Source: Bacillus massilinigeriensis (GTDB lineage: Bacteria > Bacillota > Bacilli > Bacillales > Cytobacillaceae). From it: 64,000 nt of DNA. The position numbers were made by a program, and so were the translations under genes. The notes under the pieces are model-generated. The model was given only the letters and a program-made list of their open reading frames with translations. It searched no databases and was not told the origin of the DNA. Shown piece after piece: positions 36,164-46,000 of this stretch (positions within the stretch are counted from its first letter, which is position 1; each line of letters starts with the position of its first letter). The stretch spans positions 1,146,409-1,210,408 of the forward strand of contig NZ_LT630337.1 of assembly GCF_900117315.1 (NCBI RefSeq), written 5' to 3'.

Positions 36164-36722
36164 TCACATTGAATGGGAAAATTCCTGAACAAGAGATGAA
36201 TAAGTAACATTCTTTTCGTGGTAAAATTATCCATTTTCACGATTTTCTATGAATGTTTCGGAAACATATCGGGACGTTTCGCGACCACTGAAATAGTCCA
36301 TATTATTATTTATGACTTTCTGAAAATTAAGCGTCGTCAGAAGTATAAAAAAATCCTATCAATCCGTTCCCCAGTATCATAGGGACTTGCTATTACATAA
36401 TTTTTCTTCATATATCCATCATTTATATAATCCAATGATGGATATATGTTACAAAGATAAATTACCGTTATTTATTGATAATTACCTTTATATGAAAAAA
36501 CTAATATAGTTCATAAAAAACCTCCAGGCCTAGAAATAAAAATGCCCTTGGAAACATCAGCACACCTTTCCAGGAGCTTTCCTTCCTATTTTTCTCTAGC
36601 AGAAGCACCGTTTCAACGTGGCTTGAGTGATGATTCCAAAAACATTGATGTGGTAGTGTACTCCAATTATTTTTCAATAAAAGTCCTTCAATAATCGCGC
36701 CCGATTTTTGAACAATTTTTCT
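36164..36722. other. Intergenic region with a 15-bp perfect hairpin
   Basis: The main structure is the inverted repeat at 36409-36448. GC-richer words such as CGGAAACATATCGGGACG near 36260 resemble debris. No gene is supported. Confidence 0.55.
36409..36448. repeat. Perfect 15-bp inverted repeat
   Basis: CATATATCCATCATT and AATGATGGATATATG are exact complements around a 10-nt loop. There is no T tract on either side, so it is unlikely to be a standard terminator. Confidence 0.7.
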
Positions 36723-37571
36723 TTACTTACCTTCATTAATATTGGAGATATTAATAGTAAACTCCCCAAAACTCAATTGGCCCAAAGCAAACATAGTGCT
36801 TTGAACAAATATACGTTCATTTTTAGTTAGTTCACGTTTTGATACCTTTTCCATCCATTCATCCTCTGTGTCCAAAATATCTAAAACATGCTTTTGTTTT
36901 GAAAAAGCTTCATAGTATCTTAATCCAAATTTCCTTTGGGATATAGCATCCATATGTATGCCATCTGGATTGGCAGTTAAGCCTTTGGATGTTACAAAAT
37001 AGCAATTTTTTTCTGTGGTGGCAACTTTGGATAATATCTGGTTTATCTGCTTATATTCTACAGCGCTTTTTCCAAACCCGACCTTTCCAAGGTAATGCCC
37101 CAACTCACCAATAATAATCGGGATCTTTGGTGCATTCAATTCTTCTCTGAAGTATTTTAATAATGAAAGTAATTTATCCTCATAGGTCTTATAACGTTCT
37201 CCGTAGCTGTCGCTTTCTCCTTGATGCCACAGAATTCCCACTAATTCACTTGTTTCCATAGCAAATTTTGCTTCAGAAATCGCATGTCTGGTTAATAGTC
37301 CGTCAATTGCCCAATCATCAATAGAGCTTCCTCCCTCGGCACATGGTATAAGCCCAATGGACTCACCCGGATGATCCTCTGTCCAAGCCTGAGCAAAAGA
37401 GGCTGCCGGCCCAACACCAGATACATGACGATCAAAATTAATTGGCTCTGCCATCATTTGCCATCTACCATTTCGCAACATATTAATATGCTCATTATAA
37501 ATGGGAGTTACATCCTCAATAAATCCTCTGCCTGCCATATTCGATTGTCCGATTAATAATATAGATTTCAT
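36723..37571 (-). CDS. SASA-type carbohydrate esterase (sialate O-acetylesterase family)
   Basis: The 282-aa SGNH-type hydrolase has the nucleophile block ILLIGQSNMAGRG (Ser-11 region), the oxyanion/glycine block IPCAEGGSSID, GILWHQGESDS and the catalytic ANPDGIHMD. It has no signal peptide, so it probably acts in the cytoplasm on acetylated sugars or oligosaccharides. The C-terminal about 60 residues (TEDEWMEKVSKRELTKNERI) form a small extra region. AGAAGG precedes the ATG. It is monocistronic. Confidence 0.85.
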   Translation of the reverse strand: MKSILLIGQSNMAGRGFIEDVTPIYNEHINMLRNGRWQMMAEPINFDRHVSGVGPAASFAQAWTEDHPGESIGLIPCAEGGSSIDDWAIDGLLTRHAISEAKFAMETSELVGILWHQGESDSYGERYKTYEDKLLSLLKYFREELNAPKIPIIIGELGHYLGKVGFGKSAVEYKQINQILSKVATTEKNCYFVTSKGLTANPDGIHMDAISQRKFGLRYYEAFSKQKHVLDILDTEDEWMEKVSKRELTKNERIFVQSTMFALGQLSFGEFTINISNINEGK

Positions 37572-37759
37572 GGAAAACCTTCTTTCTTTTTTTACAAAGG
37601 GCTAATTAGAATAAATAAAATTAGAAGTATAGATTAATTAGATTTTTTTTGTCAAGTCGATTTTGTTTGATGCTTCGGTATTGTCAAAAAAAGATTATTG
37701 TGACGTTCTCATTGTAGTGTTAAAGCAACTCTTCATTAAAGATGAAGTTCTGAATAACC

Positions 37760-38182
37760 TTATTCAAGAAACTCCCAAGCCGGATTCCACACTACCTCCC
37801 ACAAATGGCCGTCTGGGTCCTGGAAGTATCCGGAGTATCCTCCCCAAAAGGTATCGTGTGCAGGAACCGTCATAATTGCCCCAGCATTTATTGCCTGTTC
37901 CATTACCATATCGACCTCTTCTTTATTCCCAACATTATGACCAATCGTAAATTCAGTTGGACTAATCGCTGTCTTCTCTAGGCATGTATCATGTGCTATA
38001 TCTTTACGTTTCCAAATTGCGAGTTTTAGTCCCGATTGTAAATCGAAAAATGCAACAGCACCATGCTCAAATTCTTGACCAACTACTCCTTCTGTTGGTA
38101 GTCCAAGTCCATCCTTGTAAAATTTCAATGCCCTCTCTAAGTCATCTACACCCAATGTAATAACTGACACTCGTGGTTTCAT
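37760..38182 (-). CDS. VOC-family (glyoxalase/bleomycin-resistance-like) protein
   Basis: The 140-aa protein shows two beta-alpha-beta-beta-beta modules: VSVITLGVDDLERALKFYKDGLGL near the start, and TVPAHDTFWGGYSGYFQDPDGHLWEV at the end with the metal-binding Glu in the last strand. Members include glyoxalases, dioxygenases and antibiotic-binding proteins; the specific role is unknown. AGGAGG precedes the ATG. It is monocistronic. Confidence 0.85.
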   Translation of the reverse strand: MKPRVSVITLGVDDLERALKFYKDGLGLPTEGVVGQEFEHGAVAFFDLQSGLKLAIWKRKDIAHDTCLEKTAISPTEFTIGHNVGNKEEVDMVMEQAINAGAIMTVPAHDTFWGGYSGYFQDPDGHLWEVVWNPAWEFLE

Positions 38183-38941
38183 TATAAACCTCCTATCAAA
38201 TTTACATTGTATAATAATTTCTTTCGTAACTATAACTTACTGTCATGCCAATTAAACCAGTGATTTCACCAGAATTCAATGACATCAATTTATAATCGTT
38301 CCATCCTGAACGGCTTGTCCCCAAAGTTGTTGAATCTCAATAGAGTGTCCAACTTGGCCATCACACTAAAAAACCTTTTTCAAACCAATGATCTTAAGTA
38401 CATTTCTTTTAATGACTTGGTAGTTCATCGCTGTGCTCCTTATAGAAATTTAGTCAAGATATATGATAATCCTATTTCGTCTAACGTACTATGGTATATT
38501 CCTTCACTTTTCCTAATTGAACCTACATTAAGCCGACTGTATGTTCAATTAAATTGCCCTTTCATACAAAGAGGTGCATGATGTACATTATTTCAATAAA
38601 CTTCTCCACTACTTTTGGAAGCATTTTTGCAGAGCATTCGCATGGCTTTATTTTTATTCTTAAATGAAAGTGGAACTGTAATCATAAAAATATATACATA
38701 CCCAAGTTGGTTTAACGCGACAACTCTCTTAACGATACCTTTTCTTTAAGATGTTGGAAACCGTATAAAATGAGTGCCAACACCATAAAAACATACATTA
38801 ACTGTAGGGACACAGGGACAGGTACCTCATCCCATATATTGAATAAGTATTATACTGGCGAAACACGGGGACGTTTCTTCCGTTCCAATCCATCTTGAAA
38901 CACGAGATGCGTTCCGATGTTTCCGGATGTTTCACCAGGTC
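38183..38941. other. Intergenic region, mostly featureless with repeat debris
   Basis: A 100-codon plus-strand frame (38279-38581) has no family resemblance and no ribosome binding site, and I do not call it. Around 38806-38935 are variant repeats: GGGACACAGGGACAGG, then GAAACACGGGGACG...CGTTCC, then TTGAAACACGAG...GTTTCC. These resemble the main repeat family with GAAAC-type ends. Confidence 0.5.
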
Positions 38942-39148
38942 TTATTTGTTGATGTCTTTAAAATTAGGTGGTTTATTGTCATCTTTTATTCTCTTTTTCT
39001 CAATATAAACCCAAGCATAGTAAGTTGCCCAAAATACAAATGCCACTAATATTGCATAATGCTTATGACCCAACGGGAGATAGATTGCTAAAATTATACC
39101 AATAAGCAAAAATAGCGGTGTTAGTATTGCGTATTTTTTCCAAACCAT
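38942..39148 (-). CDS. Small two-helix membrane protein, unknown
   Basis: The 68-aa protein has two hydrophobic segments (YAILTPLFLLIGIILAIYLPL and YAILVAFVFWATYYAWVYI) and a basic C-terminal tail (EKKRIKDDNK). AAGGA lies 11 nt before the ATG at 39148. No family recognised. Confidence 0.55.
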   Translation of the reverse strand: MVWKKYAILTPLFLLIGIILAIYLPLGHKHYAILVAFVFWATYYAWVYIEKKRIKDDNKPPNFKDINK

Positions 39149-39195
39149 AAAATTCACATTCCTTTATATATTTATTTTTTACCATAAAATTACAA

Positions 39196-39693
39196 CTAAC
39201 CATGTTTAATAGTTTTAAAACCACAATATTTACGAAAACAGGCTAACATTTTCTCTAATTCTTCAATTCTATCTTTCGAAAAAATGGAGTGTGAATAATA
39301 TTTATTTTGTTCCACTTCTAAATTCTTTTTCTTGAAATCACTCATGTTGCCGGAACAAAGATCACTTAAATTTATTATAGATATCATGTTCCACTTCATC
39401 ATCTTCATCAGTCGCATGAGTTGGTATTGTGTAGGATCGATTTTTACATCAACATAATGACTATTTAAAGGGTGCTGTTTCATAATAGGTAATTCAATAT
39501 CAGTATTTTTCGGAGAACAACTTCCTGGGTTTGCCATAATAATCACAGCATCTGGCTGATGATTGTCAATCCCTTTCCGTTTTATTAGAGCATGATTTCT
39601 ACATTGATACGATTTGTTATTGACTTTGATTTGATAAAAACTTGCCGATACCTCAAATTCTTCTCTTAACTGTTCAACAGGATAAAATATCAA
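39196..39693 (-). CDS. DUF1643-like protein, apparently lacking its C-terminal part
   Basis: The 165-aa product has DUF1643-like blocks: NHALIKRKG, AVIIMANPGSCSP, TQYQLMRLMKMMKWN and SIINLSDLCSGN, then HSIFSKDRIEELEKML. Full DUF1643 proteins continue with an AWG block and a GHPxHPL ending. These are missing, and the protein ends in an unrelated tail (KYCGFKTIKHG). It is either a truncated member or a frameshifted one. A separate C-terminal DUF1643 fragment lies at 51742-51963. Confidence 0.55.
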   Translation of the reverse strand: MIFYPVEQLREEFEVSASFYQIKVNNKSYQCRNHALIKRKGIDNHQPDAVIIMANPGSCSPKNTDIELPIMKQHPLNSHYVDVKIDPTQYQLMRLMKMMKWNMISIINLSDLCSGNMSDFKKKNLEVEQNKYYSHSIFSKDRIEELEKMLACFRKYCGFKTIKHG

Positions 39694-40405
39694 TTCTCAT
39701 CACCCTTTATTTAGTAAATCGTATATTACTTTAATATTACACAAGTCAATAAGTCTACGGGCAACAATTTATGATTCATTAAAAAAACACCTGTGTTAAT
39801 CTAATACCAGGTGTCCTTGTCATCAAATTAATAGTTTAATAAAATTTTGTTATAGTAAAATTAGCAAAACATTAAGTGAAAGCAGCTATATATATATCTT
39901 TTAAAATATCCCCGCTTCCTGCTTTATCTGCTCGATAAAAACCCTGGCATCACTTCACCATGTATAAAACCATCGAACTATTCTTTATCATCCCATTTTA
40001 ATATTTTGAATTATGGAGAAAACAGATCCCCCTTTATAGGATTACTCTTTTAATTGGGACAGAGCACCTGTCCCCTTGTACCACTAGAAAATCAGCCTCC
40101 GAATGGAAAATAGGTCTTTTTTCTGAAAGTGTTTTCAAAATCCTTTTCATATTAAGCATTATTTTCCCCTCCTTCTCATTCTATTATACTGTAAGACTGC
40201 CTATATATCGGAATTGTTGCTAGTTATCAAACCATATCTCCGTTGCACCAACAATCACATACTAAACGGCAAAATCACATTATACATTGTAAAACCCTAT
40301 ATTTTTTATTAAAACTATTAATCCAGCTTCTTTCAGCGTGCCATAACAGAAAATCATTAACCGATGTATATGTAAAATGAGCATAGATCAAGGAGGTAGA
40401 GGATT
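39694..40405. other. Intergenic region with two small hairpins
   Basis: ACACCTG/CAGGTGT (39787-39814), with an A tract at its left, looks like a leftward terminator without a gene. GGGACAG-N5-CTGTCCC (40056-40074) belongs to the CCTGTCCC repeat type. The rest is AT-rich with no gene. Confidence 0.5.
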
Positions 40406-41326
40406 GTGAATCAAACTTGTTTTTTCTGCGGCAAAGAAACAGCTGAAAAATATCGAGTGAACGAGTATGGGAATGTATTTTGTCATGATGATTGTTATAA
40501 CCGTTTTTACGAGTCTCATGAATGTAAGGACATCATTCATCCTTATATTGATGATTATGAATCAATTCGCAGCAATTATCTCGATTGGCTGGAAAACTGG
40601 GAAAATGATTTAATTGTAGATCCAGAATGGAATAACCTTCAACATCATGCGGACGACATTCTGGACAAAATCGATGAAGTATATACAGCCTATAGTGACT
40701 TTTTATTTACTGAGGGAGATGATGGTGTATTTGCTCGAGAGATTTATTTATATTTACTTAAATTTCAAGATCTGCAAAAAAAGATCTTGTGTTGGAGGCC
40801 ACAACGTGAGATATCTTTTTATTTGTCGCTTCACTTCAATCCCATTGAAAACATCGAGGATTGGGAAGCTTTTGCCAAGTATCTTTATCAAATCGAAGCA
40901 ATCGAAATATATGAATTACTAAAAGATCATACTCACCCTTACGACGGTTTAGCTTTTTACTTTGAAACACAAGAGGAACTAGATAGGGTCATCGAAAAGC
41001 TAGAAAAAATCTTTCACGATGATATCGATATTTATTATGACGAAGCTTATCGATGCGAAGGAGAATGTGCTGATATTGAAGTCATTAACAATATCGATTC
41101 TCAAGACGGATGGTTTTTTTGTGATTCTTGTGAACAGTCCTACTATCCCGGGTTCTTTTCAAAAGAAGAGCTTCAAAAAGAAATTCAACTAATGGATGAA
41201 AGGATTGAACTTCAAGAGCCATTAAGAAAATCGAACTGGCATTTCTATATCCGAAAGATTAAAAGATCATGCCGCTATCACGAAATCGATTACCCTGAGT
41301 GGATTAATCTAGACTATCATTTTTGA
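40406..41326 (+). CDS. Acidic zinc-knuckle protein, unknown
   Basis: The 306-aa protein starts from a GTG behind GGAGGT. The N terminus has CFFCGKETAEKY and FCHDDCY, an LIM-like or treble-clef zinc site. A second cysteine cluster (CEGECADI, then FFCDSCEQSYY) lies near residues 222-252. The middle is highly acidic and helical. No known family recognised. It is followed 30 nt later by a 121-aa gene on the same strand, so the two probably form an operon ending at the 41733-41776 hairpin. Confidence 0.65.
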   Translation: MNQTCFFCGKETAEKYRVNEYGNVFCHDDCYNRFYESHECKDIIHPYIDDYESIRSNYLDWLENWENDLIVDPEWNNLQHHADDILDKIDEVYTAYSDFLFTEGDDGVFAREIYLYLLKFQDLQKKILCWRPQREISFYLSLHFNPIENIEDWEAFAKYLYQIEAIEIYELLKDHTHPYDGLAFYFETQEELDRVIEKLEKIFHDDIDIYYDEAYRCEGECADIEVINNIDSQDGWFFCDSCEQSYYPGFFSKEELQKEIQLMDERIELQEPLRKSNWHFYIRKIKRSCRYHEIDYPEWINLDYHF

Positions 41327-41356
41327 TACTGTATTTATAAAAAGGATGGATGAAGA

Positions 41357-41722
41357 ATGCCATTAGAAACGAATCTCGAATATCGCAAAAGATGCAAACT
41401 GAATCGTATTGTTCGCCAACACCTGAAAGTAGTCATGATTCCAAATAACTCAGCGGTAGCAATCATTGAACGGTTAAGTCATTACTTAATCGCACCGCGA
41501 AATTTTTCCAACTTAAATACGATTCTATCGTGGTTTGACAAATACTTGGCCGAACAATCAAAGGAAACGCAATTATTTTTAATCCATTTCTTTGAAACTT
41601 GTCTAGTTAAATATGAACAAGAAGGCGGCAACTGGAAAGTTATCGAGGATTTAAAACAAGAATTACGAGCAAAAGGAAAATCGGAAGAACAAATCAATGA
41701 AGTAATTACTAGAGGACATTGA
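41357..41722 (+). CDS. Unknown helical protein, second gene of the pair
   Basis: The 121-aa protein is all-helical in appearance (VVMIPNNSAVAIIERLSHYL, then LNTILSWFDKYLAEQSKET) with a charged C terminus (VIEDLKQELRAKGKSEEQI). AAGGATGGATGAAG precedes the ATG. It has no signal peptide, membrane segment or recognised domain. It is cotranscribed with the zinc-knuckle gene. Confidence 0.6.
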   Translation: MPLETNLEYRKRCKLNRIVRQHLKVVMIPNNSAVAIIERLSHYLIAPRNFSNLNTILSWFDKYLAEQSKETQLFLIHFFETCLVKYEQEGGNWKVIEDLKQELRAKGKSEEQINEVITRGH

Positions 41723-41732
41723 TAAACAAAGC

Positions 41733-41776
41733 TAAACATGCTGCATCCCTTTCATATAGAGAGTGCAGCATGTTTA
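41733..41776. terminator. Terminator between convergent operons
   Basis: AAACATGCTGCA pairs with TGCAGCATGTTT (12 bp). It lies between the rightward 121-aa gene and the leftward 59-aa gene and can serve both. Confidence 0.7.
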
Positions 41777-41796
41777 TGTTAACCACATTTTATAGA

Positions 41797-41976
41797 CTAA
41801 AATGCAACATTCAATCGATTTGTTAAAATGCCTGTGACTTTTCTCTTCAAGAAATTATTTTGATAGATGTCATCTGAGGCTAGCTCTAGAAATTCGTTTT
41901 TCGTCAGGCCCATTTCCTCTTCTTGACTAATTTTATTTCTCCAATAGTCGGAAATAGAGTGTTTACTTTGTGCCAT
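41797..41976 (-). CDS. 59-aa small protein, second gene of a leftward pair
   Basis: An open frame of 59 codons starts at an ATG (41976) with a strong AGGAGG only 4-6 nt upstream, and begins 8 nt after the stop of the 162-aa gene. The product begins MAQSKHSISDYWRNK and contains GLTKNEFLELASDD and NNFLKRKVTGILTNR, a soluble charged helical protein. The ribosome binding site and coupling support a real gene. Confidence 0.65.
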   Translation of the reverse strand: MAQSKHSISDYWRNKISQEEEMGLTKNEFLELASDDIYQNNFLKRKVTGILTNRLNVAF

Positions 41977-41984
41977 GATTCCTC

Positions 41985-42473
41985 CTAAATAACCTGTATA
42001 CTACTTAACTGTATTAGTAGTTTTCTATATTCGTTTTGTTCCATTACTAGCTTTCCATCCACTTTTTCCTGAAAATCACATTGGAATAACATTGCCCATT
42101 GCCTTGCACGAAAACACGCTCTCCCTGCATCACTAACTTCAATGATCGGTCTTATATGTCCAGATGGAACTTCATGTGCTACGATGAAACTACCATTTCT
42201 AGAAGCTGTATCTGGAAAAATTACGATCATCCGTCCATTTGCACGTAAAGTATTTTGTTTCTTAGGGTTATATCTCGGAAATTTCATTTCTTTATATTCA
42301 AAATCAATACCATCCTGATCTTTTTCCAATGGAGCGCCAAATATTGAACAATATATCCCTTTATAGATCGTAACGGGTACTGGTATATCAGTGATTTTTA
42401 TTTTTTTAGCAGCAGGCAGAGAATCTTTAACCTTAATTAATACGCTTTGGTAATCCCAAACCTTTTCACACAT
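41985..42473 (-). CDS. Unknown protein, first gene of a leftward pair
   Basis: The 162-aa product starts MCEKVWDYQ. GGAG lies 8 nt before the ATG at 42473, which is why I prefer it over an in-frame ATG three codons earlier. Beta-rich stretches (KIKITDIPVPVTIYKGIYC, then RMIVIFPDTASRNGSFIVAHE) precede a C-terminal helix. No family recognised. It is coupled to the 59-aa gene downstream. Confidence 0.6.
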   Translation of the reverse strand: MCEKVWDYQSVLIKVKDSLPAAKKIKITDIPVPVTIYKGIYCSIFGAPLEKDQDGIDFEYKEMKFPRYNPKKQNTLRANGRMIVIFPDTASRNGSFIVAHEVPSGHIRPIIEVSDAGRACFRARQWAMLFQCDFQEKVDGKLVMEQNEYRKLLIQLSSIQVI

Positions 42474-43013
42474 TCTTATCACTCCGTTTCCTCGATTTAC
42501 CTTTAAGTTTCTGATTTTCTTTTACCGCTTGATAGTTAACTTATACTATTTGTATTTAGCACATGATGTTATTTGAATGTTAATTTGTTAGAAATATTAA
42601 AAGTTAAAATAAAACAGAAACTGATCAGAAATTTGACCAAAGGTTATCCCTAAAGACTATCCACAGTAACAACCCGATTGTTATTCTTAAAAATGAAGGT
42701 AAGATTTTAACAATTCTTCTCTTATTTCTTTTAGCATCCATTGTATAATACTTTCAACATAAATAGCTTAAAATCACTACTATTCTCTTGATAATTTCGT
42801 GCACCACATCGATCGTACTCACGTTGAGCCTATAAAAAATAAGCGCTGGTACAAATTCACCAGCGTCTTTAACTAAATCATATAAGTTACAATCTTATAC
42901 AACTAACCTATTGTAAAGAAAAGCAATATCATCAAGATTGAAATAATTTTTATGAGTACTCCCATAACTAAACTTATTAACCTATTTTGGAATACCTGAA
43001 AAACCTTGATTAA
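42474..43013. other. Intergenic region at the probable left edge of the island
   Basis: Apart from a leftward terminator (42844-42865) I see no gene. This gap separates the unknown 162/59-aa pair from the large helicase gene. I found no copy of the tRNA-Sec 3' end here, so the left attachment site is unproven. Confidence 0.45.
42844..42865 (-). terminator. Terminator downstream of the large ATPase-helicase
   Basis: On the minus strand CGCTGGT pairs with ACCAGCG around an 8-nt loop, and TTATTTTTTA follows. Confidence 0.75.
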
Positions 43014-46000
43014 CTAATCATGGATCTGAACATCGACAGCACTGTCTTCGCTCCTAATCTCATATCTTTTTTCAGGCTTTCCATATACGTTGACCAACTG
43101 ATGCGTTGTCGAAAACGAATTATCCTCGAGATAGCTATTGCTTCCGAATATTACTTCTTCAATATAATGCGATTCCAGCTCAATCCATTCCGGTTGTTTC
43201 TTGCATAGTTGTTCGACTCTCTTTACCATTGTGAGATTTCCTACATTTTCTGTGGCATCGTCCGGCATCATTATGAACAGATAGTCTTTGGCTCTACTAA
43301 TTGCCACATTTACAATATTAAGTTTATTGAGAAACATATCCTTTGAAGCTGATATGGACGGTGGCGGATTGAATAGTGCAATAATAATGTCGCATTCGTC
43401 CCCTTGAAATCCATGGATTGTCCCTACTTGAACATCAATATTCTTTGGGAATGTGATAGAGGTCATTAACTTATCTATTAAATCAGACTGAGCACGATAT
43501 GGTGCAATTAAACCTATACGAAAGAATTCCTTTCCATTTGCTTTTTCAAGGAGAGAAGACAGGTGCTTTACAAACTCAAATGCAAAAAGTGCAGAATACA
43601 CCTGATAATTACTCTTACTTTGTAGACGTTTCGGACGATAAATGCTCTCGTATTTGCTTACAGGAAATTTTATGATATTTAATGATTTAATATCAAGGAA
43701 ATCTTCAATAAGTAATGGTCGCCTACTGTCTGTGGGACGGTTATGATTTAACACACCGCCATATGCAAACTGGCTAAACACCTCTCCAATTTCTGGAGTA
43801 CTTCTATATTGAGTGGTTAAAAGCTCAACATGGTACAGATGAGGTATCGTTTTGGGATCAGTAAATGAATTAAGCTCCACCATCGTGTAAATGTTTTCGT
43901 TTTTCCAGATGTCTACAGTTGTGATTGGTTCAATCTGGAATGGATCACCCGCAATGATAAACTTCTCAGGTGTCTTCTTGTAAAGTGGAAAAACGATGTT
44001 TACCAGTGGTATCATTGACGCTTCATCAATAATGATGTAATCCCATTTAAGCGCACTCAAATGAAGTCTTGTGGCTTCGTCAGGCAGAAAATAGTCATAT
44101 GGGAACCTAGCAATTGTCGTTACAGTTACATTTCTTCGGAATGTACGAATATCGGTGGCCTTATCACGAAAAACACCGCTCTGCTCAATGACACTGTCAT
44201 TCGTCGCACCAAAACGAACAAGCCAATCCGTATAACCTTGATTTGTATCCGTCTCCATAAGGCGACGCACAAGCACATCTGCCGCTTTGTTTGTCGGAGT
44301 TAGAACAAGAACTTTCAGGTTGTTATCTTCTTGCATCAGAGGAAGAATAACCTCTTTCGCTAGGTGCGTTGTTTTTCCAGTTCCAGGTGGTCCAAACACA
44401 AATTCAATATTACCGCAGAGGTTGTTCTGCATATCATAGTCGTCATCGAAATCAAGTTGATTGAATGCCTTTCGTAGCTCCTCTAATAAAAACACTGGAT
44501 TCTTTGCCTCGATTCTTGCCTCGGTGACCAGTGATAAATCCACTCCTTCAATCTGCGCATTCGTCCTTAATTTCGCCCTTAAAGTGTATGATTTTACGTT
44601 CACAACTTCAACGGCGACTTTTACCATCGGCTGATTGGCAAAATGCAATTCAAGTGGAATATCCGCAAGGTCTTCCATAGACTGAGGAATATAACGGCTT
44701 GGATGTTTTAAAATAAGAGTTCTTGAAGTGCCTTCCTCCCGTTCTACCTTTGAAAAGGTTATGGAAATTTCCCTGCTATAAGCGGTTTTCTCACCGTTAT
44801 TCAGTGATTCAAGTTCAAGTAAAGCTTTGAACCACCCGAAAGAATACTTATCTGTATTTATCGCTTTTTGCGTTAATTCATCAAGATATGCGATCTCTGC
44901 TATCTCTTTTGCACTTCTTTTTTTCGCTAGCTCAATTTTCTGGCTGAAATTAATAGACGGCTTCGTGTAATCATCTTCGTCAGAGTCTTTAGTATCTTCG
45001 TCTTTATAATTAGTATTAGTTTCTTTTTCTTTTGGAGCTGATATAGCTCGTTTAATAATTTCTTTTGCTATACGGGATACAACTGGGTTTTCTAAAGCAG
45101 AATCGCTTTCTTCTCTTTCGTCATCTTCATCTAGATTAGTAGAGATATGTTTATTTGCACGGAATTGTTCCGCAAAACTCATTATTTCTTCAAGTGGAAT
45201 ATCAGAAAGGGCTTCAGCTAGTTCAATTTTTTCTCGTTGCTCATCGGTTAAATAGTCATCCTTCTCATCACCGAGTTCTTCCTCAATCCCCAAAAACTGT
45301 AGCAGTTCTTTAGCTTCGTCACTCTTAGTGTCATATTGCGGAGAAAGAGTTTGTAAAGTTAGTTCTTTTGCGGAAACAAGGTTCCCCTCTGCATTGAGTA
45401 GCCACGGGGTTGTTCGTAGTTGAACTACTGTCCTTGATTCAAAACTTTCGTTACGAGGAACCCGAAAATAATACTCATAGGTTCCATTTAAAACACGATC
45501 GAATCTATCCCAACGGGTGCAAACTGAAGAAATAACATTGAGCAATTGCCTCCATATTATAGTAGAGTTATCGGTTGTGGCATGTTCCAGTATCTCTTGA
45601 CATCCATCAATGTACCGTTCAATCCATTTCTGTCTCCCGGTTGAACGAGACCAAGTTTGACGTATATTCATCGCATCTTGATAGTTTATTTCACGTTCCA
45701 GAACTTTAGGCACATCCTTTGTACCAAGTTCAGTCAAGAAACTAATCAACTCTTTTTTATCATTTTCACCAACAAGTTGTAGATATTCATCAAACTCTAC
45801 GAAATTGGTATCTGGTTTTGATTGAAACCACTGGCAAAGTGACTCGCTCGGAAAGTACAGGTCTCCGGCTTTTCCTCGATAAACCGTATTGTCTTCAGCG
45901 GAGCGAAAGCTGACAAATTCACAATCCATAATTAGTTCTATATAATCCTCGATCTCCGACTGCGGACATTCTTTGTAATATTTAAAGAATTTCCGAAAAT

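Noticed and set aside
38279-38581. 100-aa plus-strand open frame
   Set aside because: No ribosome binding site, no family resemblance, and composition like the surrounding non-coding DNA.
42474-43013. Left attachment site of the island
   Set aside because: No copy of the tRNA-Sec 3' end was found here by eye; the border remains open.
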